A stretch of 64,000 nucleotides of DNA from Mesorhizobium sp. NZP2077 (GCF_013170805.1 NZ_CP051293.1:5896001-5960000), one strand, 5' to 3'; shown: positions 53,745 to 62,656, counted from the stretch's first letter. The notes: generated by a model from the sequence alone, not told the origin. Made by a program: numbers and translations.

Positions 53745-54494
53745 ATGACACATACTCCCGACATCACGCGGCCGCCCAAGGACCTGATCGACGCATTACG
53801 AGAGATCGGCGCCGCGACGGTAGCCGGCACGCTCGGCCACATGGGCTTCCGCAATCCGCACATGGTCGGTCCGGTGGCGCAGAACCACGGGAAGTCGATC
53901 GTCGGGCCGGCGCTGACGCTGCAGTTCCTGCCGCAGCGGCCGGACCTCTTCAGCGAGGGAGAATATGCCGATCCGGAGACGCAACTGCATCGGCACGTGC
54001 TCTACCACGCCCAGGAGGGCGACGTGGTCGTGGTGGACGCGCGCGGCGACATGAGCTCGGGCGTCTTCGGCGATATGATGTCGACCTATTTCAAGGGCAG
54101 AGGCGGCGCGGGCATCGTCATCGATGGGTGCATGCGCGACCGACCCAATGTCGAAAAGCTCGATCTACCGCTATGGCTGCGCGGCTGGACGCCCAACTAC
54201 CATGTGCAAACCAGCATCTATCCTAACGCCGTCAACGTTCCGATTGCCTGCGGCGGCGTCACGGTTCTCCCCGGCGACATCATTATCGCCGACGATGACG
54301 GGGTGGTGGTGCTTCCAGTCGCAATGGCCTCGAAGGTAATCGAAGACGCGAAGATGCATCACGATTGGGAAGAGTTCTCGCGAGAGAAGCTTATGCAGGG
54401 CGCGTCGTTGCAACGCTACTATCCGCTGCATGACGACGCCCGCGGGGAATACGAGGAATGGCGCAATGCGAGACGCGTGGAGCGCCCAAGCTAA
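53745..54494 (+). CDS. RraA-like protein / aldolase candidate (second copy)
   Basis: This 249-residue RraA-family protein has VIDGCMRDRPNVEKLDLPLW (Asp-Gly-x2-Arg-Asp) and the GGVTVLPGDIIIADDDGVVVLP block. It is slightly longer than typical RraA and has a C-terminal extension DWEEFSREKLMQGASLQRYYPL. GGAG precedes the ATG at 7 nt. It closes the importer operon, next to an enolase-superfamily gene, so a retro-aldol step on the dehydratase product is likely. Confidence 0.83.
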   Translation: MTHTPDITRPPKDLIDALREIGAATVAGTLGHMGFRNPHMVGPVAQNHGKSIVGPALTLQFLPQRPDLFSEGEYADPETQLHRHVLYHAQEGDVVVVDARGDMSSGVFGDMMSTYFKGRGGAGIVIDGCMRDRPNVEKLDLPLWLRGWTPNYHVQTSIYPNAVNVPIACGGVTVLPGDIIIADDDGVVVLPVAMASKVIEDAKMHHDWEEFSREKLMQGASLQRYYPLHDDARGEYEEWRNARRVERPS

Positions 54495-54877
54495 CGCAAG
54501 GTCAGCTGCGACGGGCGGCAGACCTTATGGCGGTGTGCGTCAACGCCGAAGGTGGGGTCGAGTTTCACCACCGGGCGTTCAGCTTTGCGGCGCGGCAGCG
54601 TCAAGCGTTAACGTCAGCAGTGTCCGCTTTCAAGAAAGGGCAACTTCAGTGTGGACGGCCGACATAGGCGCATAGCCGACAGGCACCTGTGAGGCGGTGA
54701 GCGGACTGGCAGCTTCCGGCGGCAGATCTTCAAGAGCCGACATTTAGTCAAGGGCCAGTGTTGTCGAGACCTGACCATAGGGCACCTTCGTGTCGAGCGA
54801 GGGAAGCAATCTGCTGTGACGCCGGCGAATTGATCATCCCGCATTGCACAATTCCTTCGCTTGGTCACAATGCAGGC
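54495..54877. other. Intergenic stretch upstream of nasT
   Basis: About 383 bp separate the RraA-like gene from nasT. A short frame (54458-54675) and others show no domain. Just before nasT a GCATTG (54840-54845)...CAATGC (54868-54873) inverted pair flanks 22 bp and may be part of its promoter. I see no -24/-12 element here. The rest looks decayed. Confidence 0.35.
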
Positions 54878-55480
54878 ATGGTCCGATCCTCCCTAGCCGT
54901 CCTGGTGATCGATGAAAATCGCATCCGCGCCTCGATCATCGAGGCCGGCCTGCGCGAGGCCGGCCATCAGCGGGTCACGGTCATCCATGACGTGACCGGC
55001 ATTGCGCGACGGATCGCCGAAATCGAGCCTGACGTCATCGTCATCGATCTCGAAAATCCCAACCGCGACATGCTCGAAAACATGTTCCAGCTGTCGCGCG
55101 CCGTGAAGCGTCCGATCGCCATGTTCGTCGACCGCTCCGACCAGGCCTCGATCGAGGCGGCGGTCGATGCCGGCGTGTCCGCCTATGTCGTCGACGGGCT
55201 CAGGCAAGAGCGCGTCAAGCCGATCCTCGACATGGCGGTCAGCCGCTTCAATGCCTTCTCACGCATGGCGCGTGAACTGGAAGAGGCGCGCAGCGAGCTC
55301 GAGAGCCGCAAGGTGATCGATCGCGCCAAGGGCATTCTTATGAAGTCGCGCGGCCTCTCCGAAGAGGCGGCCTACACGCTGCTGCGCAAGACCGCGATGA
55401 ACCAGAACCGCAAGATCAGCGATATCGCCCAGAGCCTGGTGACTGCCGCCGGGCTGCTCGGACCGGCGGAGGACGAATGA
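54878..55480 (+). CDS. nasT: NasT, ANTAR-domain antiterminator
   Basis: This 200-residue protein has a pseudo-receiver domain (residues 1-120, VLVIDENRIRASIIEAGLR start) and a C-terminal ANTAR RNA-binding domain (about 130-195: RKVIDRAKGILMKSRGLSEEAAYTLLRKTAMNQNRKI). In rhizobia and Paracoccus NasT binds a two-hairpin leader in the nitrate-assimilation mRNA and prevents termination; NasS holds it inactive until nitrate/nitrite binds. The matching hairpins are seen before nrtA. The stop overlaps the nasS start. Confidence 0.92.
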   Translation: MVRSSLAVLVIDENRIRASIIEAGLREAGHQRVTVIHDVTGIARRIAEIEPDVIVIDLENPNRDMLENMFQLSRAVKRPIAMFVDRSDQASIEAAVDAGVSAYVVDGLRQERVKPILDMAVSRFNAFSRMARELEEARSELESRKVIDRAKGILMKSRGLSEEAAYTLLRKTAMNQNRKISDIAQSLVTAAGLLGPAEDE

Positions 55481-56721
55481 GCATGGGCGCCGAGCACCAG
55501 ATCACCGCCGGCTTCATGCCGCTTTTCGACAGCGCCGTGCTGGTGGCCGCAAGCGAGTTGGGCTTCGCCGCACGCGAAGGCATTGAGCTGACGCTGCACC
55601 GCGAGACGTCCTGGGCCAACATCCGCGATCGCATCGCCATCGGCCACTTCGATCTCGCGCATATGCTGGGACCGATGCCGCTCGCCTGCAATCTCGGGCT
55701 GACGCCGCTCGCTTCCGAAACCATCGTGCCGTTCTCGCTCGGGCTCGGCGGCAATTGCGTCACCATCTCCAACGCGGTGTGGGACGGCATGGCGGCGCAT
55801 GGCGGTGAAGCCGATCTCGATCCGGCGCGTGCCGGGGCAGCACTTCATGCGCTCATTCGCGAGCGCGCTGCAACCGGTGGCGAGCCGCTTCGCTTTGCCG
55901 TCGTGCATCCGCATTCCGGGCACAATTACGAACTGCGCTACTGGCTCGCCGCCTGCGGTATCGATCCCGACCGCGAAATCGAGATCGTCATCGTGCCACC
56001 GCCCTTCATGGCCGACGCGCTGGCCACTGGGCGCATCGACGGCTACTGCGTTGGTGAACCCTGGAACAGCGCTGCGGTCGCCGCCGGCACCGGCCATATC
56101 GTCACCGTCAAGGCACTGTTGTGGAAGAACAGCCCGGAGAAGGTGATCGGCGTGCGCAAGGCCTGGGCGGACGAGAACCCCGAGGCTCTGGCGGCATTGC
56201 TGCGCGCGCTGCATCATTCGGCACGCTGGTGCCAGGATCCAGCCAACCACGCAGAATTGGCAGTTGTGATGGCGCAGCCCGGCTTCCTCGGTTTGCCGCC
56301 CGCGGTGCAGATGCCGATCCTGACCGGCCATCTCCGATTGGGCGGCGGGGCGGAGCTGGAGATCGACGACTTCTTCCTACCTTTCGACAAGGCGGCGAAT
56401 TTTCCGTGGAAGAGCCATGCGCTGTGGTTCTACACGCAGATGGTGCGCTGGGGTCATGTCGCGCACACGCCTGAGAACCTCGCCATAGCGCGCGAATGCT
56501 ATCGGCCTGACCTCTACCGCTCGGCGCTGAAGCCGCTCGGCGTGGCGCTTCCCGGCGCCAATGCGAAGGTTGAGGGCGCGCTCAAGATCGCCACCGCGGT
56601 CGGCGCGACCGGGGCCGGCCTGGTGCTTGGTCCCGACGGTTTCTTCGACGGCCAGATCTTCGATCCAGACGAGATCGACGCCTACATCGCGTGCCAGAAA
56701 TCGGCCCACGCGGAAGCCTGA
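55477..56721 (+). CDS. nasS: NasS, cytoplasmic nitrate/nitrite sensor
   Basis: This 414-residue protein is of the NrtA/CmpA substrate-binding type but has no signal peptide, so it stays in the cytoplasm (MSMGAEHQITAGFMPLFDSAVLVAASELG). This, and the ATGA overlap with nasT, identifies it as NasS, the nitrate- or nitrite-binding inhibitor of NasT. Compare the exported NrtA encoded 330 bp downstream, which carries a Tat signal. Confidence 0.9.
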   Translation: MSMGAEHQITAGFMPLFDSAVLVAASELGFAAREGIELTLHRETSWANIRDRIAIGHFDLAHMLGPMPLACNLGLTPLASETIVPFSLGLGGNCVTISNAVWDGMAAHGGEADLDPARAGAALHALIRERAATGGEPLRFAVVHPHSGHNYELRYWLAACGIDPDREIEIVIVPPPFMADALATGRIDGYCVGEPWNSAAVAAGTGHIVTVKALLWKNSPEKVIGVRKAWADENPEALAALLRALHHSARWCQDPANHAELAVVMAQPGFLGLPPAVQMPILTGHLRLGGGAELEIDDFFLPFDKAANFPWKSHALWFYTQMVRWGHVAHTPENLAIARECYRPDLYRSALKPLGVALPGANAKVEGALKIATAVGATGAGLVLGPDGFFDGQIFDPDEIDAYIACQKSAHAEA

Positions 56722-56738
56722 TCATTTCCGCGCCATTC

Positions 56739-56753
56739 TTGTGCATTGCACAA
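56739..56753. promoter_or_regulatory. Palindrome suited to NtrC, upstream of nrtA
   Basis: TTGTGCATTGCACAA is a perfect 15-bp palindrome with the TGCAC half-site of NtrC enhancers. Its centre is about 152 bp upstream of the predicted sigma-54 transcription start, typical for an enhancer. A weaker partial GTGC-containing repeat follows (around 56758-56765). Confidence 0.65.
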
Positions 56754-56871
56754 AAATTGTGCGTGCGTCGGCTCTAGTGAACAATCTTTGGCCTGCTCAC
56801 TATAGTGCCCGGCATGTCGTCGATAGACACACATCGCTGCTTTCATTGATGTTTTTCGCTTCTCAGCAAAC

Positions 56872-56887
56872 TGGCATGGTTCCTGCT
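56872..56887 (+). promoter_or_regulatory. Sigma-54 (-24/-12) promoter of nrtA operon
   Basis: TGGCATGGTTCCTGCT matches TGGCAYR-N4-YTGCW, with the invariant GG (56873-56874) and GC (56885-56886) separated by 10 bp. Transcription would start near 56898, giving an untranslated leader of about 150 nt that contains the NasT-target hairpins. It implies NtrC control by nitrogen starvation. Confidence 0.8.
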
Positions 56888-56922
56888 TCGAAATAATCAG
56901 GCCCTTCACGGGTCACGGAACA

Positions 56923-57017
56923 GGCGTCCAATGACGGGCGCCACAGGCAAAGCTGCCGCTCAGGTCAAGACGCGCTCCCGGTCTCTCGGGCGCGAAGACC
57001 TGGCCGGCGGCTTTTTT
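56923..57017 (+). promoter_or_regulatory. NasT (ANTAR) target hairpins plus intrinsic terminator in nrtA leader
   Basis: Hairpin P1 has a 7-bp stem (56923-56929/56936-56942) with hexaloop AATGAC; hairpin P2 has GGC/GCC (56946-56948/56955-56957) with hexaloop AAAGCT, three nt after P1. Both loops carry A at position 1 and G at position 4, the ANTAR signature. The right arm of P2 (56955-56959) is also the left arm of a terminator stem that continues with CAGGTC/GACCTG (56961-56966/56997-57002) and GCCGC/GCGGC, followed by six T residues (57012-57017). P2 formation, stabilised by NasT, would exclude the terminator. Confidence 0.85.
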
Positions 57018-57048
57018 GTTTTGGAATCGCGTTCAACCGGAGACGACG

Positions 57049-58377
57049 ATGAAGAAGACGATGAAGAATTGGATCGGAACGGGAACATCCCTCAAGGATG
57101 TGACGCGTCGCGATTTTCTGGTCAGCAGCGCCATGACGGCAGGCCTGTTCGTGGCGGCCCGCAAGCTTTTCCCCTCCGGCGCCTATGCCGCCACCGCCGC
57201 TCCGGAAGTCACCGGCGCCAAGCTCGGCTTCATTGCGCTGACCGATGCCGCCCCGCTTATGATTGCCAAGGAGAAAGGGCTGTTCGCAAAATTCGGCATG
57301 CCCGATGTCGAGGTGCTCAAGCAGGCATCCTGGGGCGCGACGCGCGACAATCTGATGCTTGGCGGTGCGGCCAACGGTATCGACGGCGCCCATATCCTGA
57401 CGCCGCTGCCTTACCTCATGCACACCGGCAAGGTGACGCAGAACAACCAGCCGATGCCGATGGCGATCGTGGCGCGGCTCAACTACGACTGCCAGGGCAT
57501 TTCGGTCGCGCAGGAATATGCCGGCACCGGTGTCGGCCTTGATGCCTCGAAGCTGAAGGATGCCTTCGCCGCCAAGAAGGCGGCCGGCAAGGAAATCAAG
57601 GCCGCCATGACCTTCCCGGGCGGCACGCACGACCTCTGGCTGCGCTACTGGCTGGCCGCCGGCGGCATCGATCCCGACAAGGACGTCTCGACCATCGTCG
57701 TGCCGCCGCCGCAGATGGTGGCCAACATGAAGGTCGGCAACATGGACGTCTTCTGCGTCGGCGAGCCGTGGAACGAGCAGCTCGTCCACCAGGGCGTCGG
57801 CTTCACCGCCGCAACCACGGGCGAGTTGTGGAAGGGCCATCCGGAAAAGGCGCTCGGCCTGCGCGCCGAGTTCATCGAGAAGAACCCGAACGCCACCAAG
57901 GCGATCCTGATGGCCGTCATGGAAGCCCAGCAATGGTGCGAGGCCAAGGAGAACAAGGACGAGATGGCCGCCATCATCGGCAAGCGGCAATGGATGAACG
58001 TGCCCGTCGCCGACATCATCGGCCGCCTCAAGGGCGACATCAATTATGGCAACGGCCGCGTCGCCTCTGGCACCGACCTCTACATGAAGTTCTGGAAGGG
58101 CGGCGTCTCCTACCCGTTCAAGAGCCACGACAGTTGGTTCCTCGCTGAAAACATCCGCTGGGGCAAATTCGCGCCGACCACCGACATCAAAGCGCTGGTC
58201 GATCAGGTCAACCGCGAGGATCTGTGGCGCGAGGCGGCCAAGGATCTCGGCGTGGCCGCCGCCGACATTCCGGCATCATCGTCGCGCGGCGTCGAGACCT
58301 TCTTCGACGGCAAGGTCTTCGATCCGGCCAACCCGTCCGCCTATCTCGACAGCCTGAAGATCAAGGCATCGGCATAA
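57049..58377 (+). CDS. nrtA: NrtA, periplasmic nitrate-binding protein
   Basis: This 442-residue protein has a Tat signal (DVTRRDFLVSSAMTAGLFVAA) and then the NrtA/CmpA/SsuA-like binding domain with LGFIALTDAAPLMIAKEKGLF. It delivers nitrate (and perhaps nitrite) to the NrtB permease. The ATG at 57049 follows GGAG at about 8 nt; an earlier ATG at 57016 lies in the terminator tail. First gene of the antiterminated operon. Confidence 0.92.
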   Translation: MKKTMKNWIGTGTSLKDVTRRDFLVSSAMTAGLFVAARKLFPSGAYAATAAPEVTGAKLGFIALTDAAPLMIAKEKGLFAKFGMPDVEVLKQASWGATRDNLMLGGAANGIDGAHILTPLPYLMHTGKVTQNNQPMPMAIVARLNYDCQGISVAQEYAGTGVGLDASKLKDAFAAKKAAGKEIKAAMTFPGGTHDLWLRYWLAAGGIDPDKDVSTIVVPPPQMVANMKVGNMDVFCVGEPWNEQLVHQGVGFTAATTGELWKGHPEKALGLRAEFIEKNPNATKAILMAVMEAQQWCEAKENKDEMAAIIGKRQWMNVPVADIIGRLKGDINYGNGRVASGTDLYMKFWKGGVSYPFKSHDSWFLAENIRWGKFAPTTDIKALVDQVNREDLWREAAKDLGVAAADIPASSSRGVETFFDGKVFDPANPSAYLDSLKIKASA

Positions 58378-58436
58378 CCGGCGCAAGCGGCTTCACAGCC
58401 GCTTCTCACCAGTGCCCCACGGAGTTTTTCCCAGAC

Positions 58437-59327
58437 ATGTCGATCCAGGCTATCGAGGATACCAAGGTGAAGGCATTCCCCGCCAAACCGGCCGAGGTGA
58501 TCGCCTTCACCGCCAAGGCGCGGCGCCGCTTCGAGCCTATGGCAATCGCCGGCAAACTGGCGAGCACGCTGGTGCCGCCGATCATCGTCATCGCCCTCAT
58601 GCTCGTCGTCTGGCAGGTCGCCTGCTCGTCGCCCACATCGAGCCTGCCGCCGCCAAGCCAGGTGTGGAACGAGGCCTACGATCTGATCGCGCATCCGTTC
58701 TTCAACAACGGCCCGCAGGATATCGGCCTGGCTTGGCGGGTGCTGATCTCGCTGCAACGCGTCGCCATCGGCTTTGGCCTGGCGGCGATCGTCGGCGTGG
58801 CGCTCGGCGCACTGGTCGGCCAGTCGATCTGGGCGATGCGCGGCCTCGATCCGGTGTTCCAGATCCTGCGCACCGTGCCGCCGCTCGCCTGGCTGCCGTT
58901 GTCGCTGGCGGCGTTCCGCGATTCCAGCCCGTCGGCGCTGTTCGTCATCTTCATAACCTCGATCTGGCCGATCATCATCAACACCGCCGTTGGCGTGCGC
59001 AACATCCCGCAGGATTACCGCAACGTCGCCCGCATCCTGCGCCTCAACCCGTTCGAGTTCTTCGTCAAGATCATGGTGCCGGCCGCAGCGCCCTACATCT
59101 TCACGGGCCTGCGCATCGGCATCGGCCTGTCCTGGCTCGCCATCGTCGCCGCCGAAATGCTGACGGGCGGCGTCGGCATCGGCTTCTTCATCTGGGACGC
59201 GTGGAACTCGTCGCGGCTGCCCGACATCATCGTCGCGCTCGCCTATATCGGCGTCACCGGCTTCTGCCTCGACCGGCTGGTCGCGGCGGTCGGCGTCTTC
59301 GTCACCCGCGGCACAACGGCAAAGTGA
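58437..59327 (+). CDS. nrtB: NrtB, nitrate ABC importer permease
   Basis: This 296-residue permease of the NrtB/SsuC class has about six helices and an EAA-like loop (NVARILRLNPFEFFVKIMVPAAAPYIFTGLRIGIG). The ATG at 58437 is 59 bp after nrtA; GGAG is present upstream. Confidence 0.92.
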   Translation: MSIQAIEDTKVKAFPAKPAEVIAFTAKARRRFEPMAIAGKLASTLVPPIIVIALMLVVWQVACSSPTSSLPPPSQVWNEAYDLIAHPFFNNGPQDIGLAWRVLISLQRVAIGFGLAAIVGVALGALVGQSIWAMRGLDPVFQILRTVPPLAWLPLSLAAFRDSSPSALFVIFITSIWPIIINTAVGVRNIPQDYRNVARILRLNPFEFFVKIMVPAAAPYIFTGLRIGIGLSWLAIVAAEMLTGGVGIGFFIWDAWNSSRLPDIIVALAYIGVTGFCLDRLVAAVGVFVTRGTTAK

Positions 59328-59337
59328 GGAAAGCGCC

Positions 59338-60135
59338 ATGACGGCCTATCTGAAACTCGACCATATCGACAAATCCTTCGCCCGTGGCGGCCAGGTCAGT
59401 GAGGTTCTGAGGGATATCAGGCTGACCATCGACAAGGGCGAATTCGTCTCCATCATCGGTCACTCTGGCTGCGGCAAGTCGACCTTGCTCAACCTGATCG
59501 CCGGCCTGACCAATGTGTCCGCCGGCGCCGTGCTGCTCGAGGACAAGGAAGTCGACAGCCCCGGACCCGAGCGTGCCGTGGTGTTCCAGAACCACTCGCT
59601 GCTGCCATGGCTGACCGTCTATGAAAACATCAACCTTGCGGTGTCGAAAGTCTTCGGCCGTTCCAAGACCAGGGCCGAGCGGCATGACTGGATCATGCGC
59701 AATCTCGACCTTGTGCAAATGGCGCATGCCAGGGACAAGCGCCCAGCCGAGATTTCGGGCGGCATGAAGCAGCGCGTCGGCATCGCCCGGGCGCTCGCCA
59801 TGGAGCCGAAGATCCTGCTGCTCGACGAGCCGTTCGGCGCGCTCGATGCGCTGACCCGCGCCCATCTGCAGGACGCGGTAATGGACATCCATTCCAGGCT
59901 TGGCTCGACGACCATCATGATCACCCATGATGTCGACGAGGCGGTGCTTTTGTCCGATCGCATCGTCATGATGACCAACGGTCCGGCGGCGACCATCGGC
60001 GAAGTGCTTGCCGTGCCGCTGGCGCGGCCGCGCCGGCGCGTCGAGCTCTCCTCCGACCGCACCTTCCTGCGTTGCCGCGAGGCGGTGCTGAAGTTCCTCT
60101 ACGAACGCCACCGCTTCGTCGAAGCCGCGGAGTAG
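59338..60135 (+). CDS. nrtC: NrtC/D-type nitrate ABC importer ATPase
   Basis: This 265-residue ATPase has Walker A (GHSGCGKST), signature (ISGGMKQRVGIARAL) and Walker B (ILLLDEPFGALD). It lacks the extra solute-binding domain fused to cyanobacterial NrtC, so it is a simple NrtD-like ATPase. GAGGAAAGCGCC lies before the ATG; it overlaps closely with nirB (4 bp gap). Confidence 0.9.
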   Translation: MTAYLKLDHIDKSFARGGQVSEVLRDIRLTIDKGEFVSIIGHSGCGKSTLLNLIAGLTNVSAGAVLLEDKEVDSPGPERAVVFQNHSLLPWLTVYENINLAVSKVFGRSKTRAERHDWIMRNLDLVQMAHARDKRPAEISGGMKQRVGIARALAMEPKILLLDEPFGALDALTRAHLQDAVMDIHSRLGSTTIMITHDVDEAVLLSDRIVMMTNGPAATIGEVLAVPLARPRRRVELSSDRTFLRCREAVLKFLYERHRFVEAAE

Positions 60136-60139
60136 ACCA

Positions 60140-62590
60140 ATGACCGAAAAACTCGTCATCATCGGCAACGGCATGGCCCCCGGGCGCATGCTGGAGCACC
60201 TCCTGGAACAGGCGCCGGGCCGCTACGCCGTCACCATCTTCAACGCCGAGCCGCGGGTCAATTACGACCGTATCATGCTGTCGCCGGTCCTGTCGGGCGA
60301 AAAGGCCTATGAGGAAATCATCATCCACGGCGACGGCTGGTACATCGCCAACAACATCACCCTCTACAAGGGCCACAAGATAACAGCCATCGACCGGGCG
60401 GCGAAGACCGTCACCTCCGATCACGGCGTCATCGAGCCTTACGACAAGCTCGTCATCGCCACCGGCTCGGTGCCGTTTATCATCCCGGTGCCTGGCCACA
60501 ATCTGCCGGGCGTGCTCACCTATCGCGATCTCGACGACGTCCAGGCCATGATGCTGGCTGCCCAGTCCAGGGCCAAGGCCGTGGTCATCGGCGGCGGCCT
60601 GCTGGGACTGGAGGCGGCTGCCGGCCTCAACGCGCAAGGCATGGACGTCACCGTACTGCATGTCATGCCTACGCTGATGGAGCGCCAGCTCGATCCTGCC
60701 GCCGGCTATCTGCTGCAGCGCGCCGTCGAACAACGCGGCATCAAGGTCATCACCAAGGCCAACACGCAGGCGATCACGGGCAACGGCAAGGTCGAGCAGG
60801 TGGAACTTGCCGACGGCACCATCATTCCAGCGACGCTGGTGGTCATGGCCGTCGGCATCAGGCCGAATTCGGCGCTGGCCAAAGAAGCGGGCATCGCCGT
60901 CAACAGAGGCATCGTCGTCGATGCCGGCATGCGCAGCAACGATCCCGACATCTACGCGCTCGGCGAATGCGCCGAGGTCAACGGCATGGTCTATGGGCTG
61001 GTGGCACCGCTCTACGAGATGGCCCGCGTCGTCGCCTACCAGCTTGCCGGCAACGAGACGGCCGCCTTCGTCCACATGGACACGCCGACCAAGCTCAAGG
61101 TCACCGGCATCGACCTGTTCTCGCTCGGCGACTTCGCCGAGGGCGAGGACCGCCAGGAGATCGTGCTGCGCGACGCCGCGGCCGGGGTCTACAAGCGCCT
61201 GGTGCTCAAGGACGACCGCATCATCGGCACCGTGCTTTATGGCGAGACGGCGGACGGCGCCTGGTTCAGCGATCTCAAGAAGAAGCAGACCGACATTTCG
61301 CAAATGCGCGATACGTTGATCTTCGGCCAGTCCTACCAGGGGGGTGCCCCGCTGGACCCTATGGCGGCCGTTGCAGCCTTGCCGGATGATGCGGAAATCT
61401 GCGGCTGCAACGGCGTCTGCAAGGGCAAGATCACAGGTGCGATCACGGGCAAGGGACTGACCTCGCTCGACGATGTCAGGGCGCACACCAAGGCGTCGGC
61501 CTCCTGCGGCTCCTGCACCGGGCTGGTCGAGAAGCTTATGGTGCTGACCATCGGCGACAAGTACAACCCGGCCGCCGTGCAACCGATGTGCGGCTGCACC
61601 ACGCTCGGCCATGACGAGGTGCGCCGGCTGATCATCGCCAAGCGTCTGAAGACCATTCCCGCCGTCATGCAGGAACTGGAATGGACGACCTCCTGCGGCT
61701 GCGCCAAATGCCGGCCGGCGCTCAACTACTACCTCGTCTGCGACTGGCCGGACGACTATGCCGACGACTACCAGTCGCGCTTCATCAACGAGCGCGTCCA
61801 CGCCAACATCCAGAAGGACGGCACCTATTCGGTGGTGCCGCGCATGTGGGGCGGGGTGACCAATGCCGCCGAACTGCGCGCCATCGCCGATGTCGTCGAC
61901 AAGTTCGAGATCCCGATGGTGAAAGTCACCGGCGGCCAGCGCATCGATATGCTGGGCATCCGCAAGGAGGACCTGCCGGCGGTGTGGGCCGATCTCGGCC
62001 AGGCCGGCTTTGTCTCCGGCCATGCCTATGCCAAGGGCCTGCGCACGGTGAAGACCTGCGTCGGCTCCGACTGGTGCCGCTTCGGCACGCAGGATTCGAC
62101 GGGTCTCGGCATCCGCATCGAGAAATTCATGTGGGGCTCGTGGACCCCGGCCAAGGTCAAGATGGCGGTGTCGGGCTGCCCGCGCAACTGCGCCGAAGCG
62201 ACCTGCAAGGATGTCGGTGTCATCTGCGTCGACAGTGGCTACGAGATCCACTTCGCCGGCGCCGCCGGCCTCGACATCAAGGGCACCGAAGTGCTCGGCA
62301 TGGTCAAGACCGAGGACGATGCGCTCGAACATATCGTGGCGCTGACGCAGATGTACCGCGAGCAGGGCCGCTATCTCGAGCGCATCTACAAATGGGCCAA
62401 ACGCATCGGCATCCCGGAGATCAAGCGCCAGATCATGGACGACGATGCCAAGCGCAAGGCCTATTACGAGCGCTTCGTCTTCAGCCAGAAATTCGCCCAG
62501 GTCGACCCATGGTCGGAACGCGTGTCCGGCAAGGACAAGCACGAGTTCCGGCCAATGGCTTCGGTCGGCTTCGCGCAGGCGGCGGAGTAG
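60140..62590 (+). CDS. nirB: Assimilatory nitrite reductase large subunit
   Basis: The 816-residue enzyme has FAD/NADH pyridine-nucleotide oxidoreductase domains (first ~400 residues), a BFD-like [2Fe-2S] domain (CGCNGVCKGK...CGSCTG, about 418-462) and a C-terminal sirohaem/[4Fe-4S] domain with the Cys cluster in TCVGSDWCRFG and SGCPRNCAEATC (about 636-695). It reduces nitrite to ammonium with NAD(P)H. It starts 4 bp after nrtC. Confidence 0.95.
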   Translation: MTEKLVIIGNGMAPGRMLEHLLEQAPGRYAVTIFNAEPRVNYDRIMLSPVLSGEKAYEEIIIHGDGWYIANNITLYKGHKITAIDRAAKTVTSDHGVIEPYDKLVIATGSVPFIIPVPGHNLPGVLTYRDLDDVQAMMLAAQSRAKAVVIGGGLLGLEAAAGLNAQGMDVTVLHVMPTLMERQLDPAAGYLLQRAVEQRGIKVITKANTQAITGNGKVEQVELADGTIIPATLVVMAVGIRPNSALAKEAGIAVNRGIVVDAGMRSNDPDIYALGECAEVNGMVYGLVAPLYEMARVVAYQLAGNETAAFVHMDTPTKLKVTGIDLFSLGDFAEGEDRQEIVLRDAAAGVYKRLVLKDDRIIGTVLYGETADGAWFSDLKKKQTDISQMRDTLIFGQSYQGGAPLDPMAAVAALPDDAEICGCNGVCKGKITGAITGKGLTSLDDVRAHTKASASCGSCTGLVEKLMVLTIGDKYNPAAVQPMCGCTTLGHDEVRRLIIAKRLKTIPAVMQELEWTTSCGCAKCRPALNYYLVCDWPDDYADDYQSRFINERVHANIQKDGTYSVVPRMWGGVTNAAELRAIADVVDKFEIPMVKVTGGQRIDMLGIRKEDLPAVWADLGQAGFVSGHAYAKGLRTVKTCVGSDWCRFGTQDSTGLGIRIEKFMWGSWTPAKVKMAVSGCPRNCAEATCKDVGVICVDSGYEIHFAGAAGLDIKGTEVLGMVKTEDDALEHIVALTQMYREQGRYLERIYKWAKRIGIPEIKRQIMDDDAKRKAYYERFVFSQKFAQVDPWSERVSGKDKHEFRPMASVGFAQAAE

Positions 62591-62592
62591 TC

Positions 62593-62637
62593 GCGTGTTC
62601 CCGAAAAGTGGAAGCCGGTTTTCGGACAAGAACACGC
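62593..62637. repeat. Palindromic intergenic repeat within nirB-nirD
   Basis: GCGTGTTC + CCGAAAA pair with TTTTCGG + GAACACGC, leaving a 4-nt bulge: a 15-bp stem-loop lying exactly in the nirB-nirD gap. Its sequence is the kind of short palindrome repeated many times in Mesorhizobium and other rhizobial genomes. In the mRNA it may affect relative stability of the two cistrons. Confidence 0.65.
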
Positions 62638-62656
62638 TCAAAGAAGGGTGGAGCAC

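Noticed and set aside
57016..57048. Earlier ATG start for nrtA at 57016.
   Set aside because: It lies in the T-rich tail of the leader terminator and has no ribosome binding site; the Tat signal fits a start at 57049.
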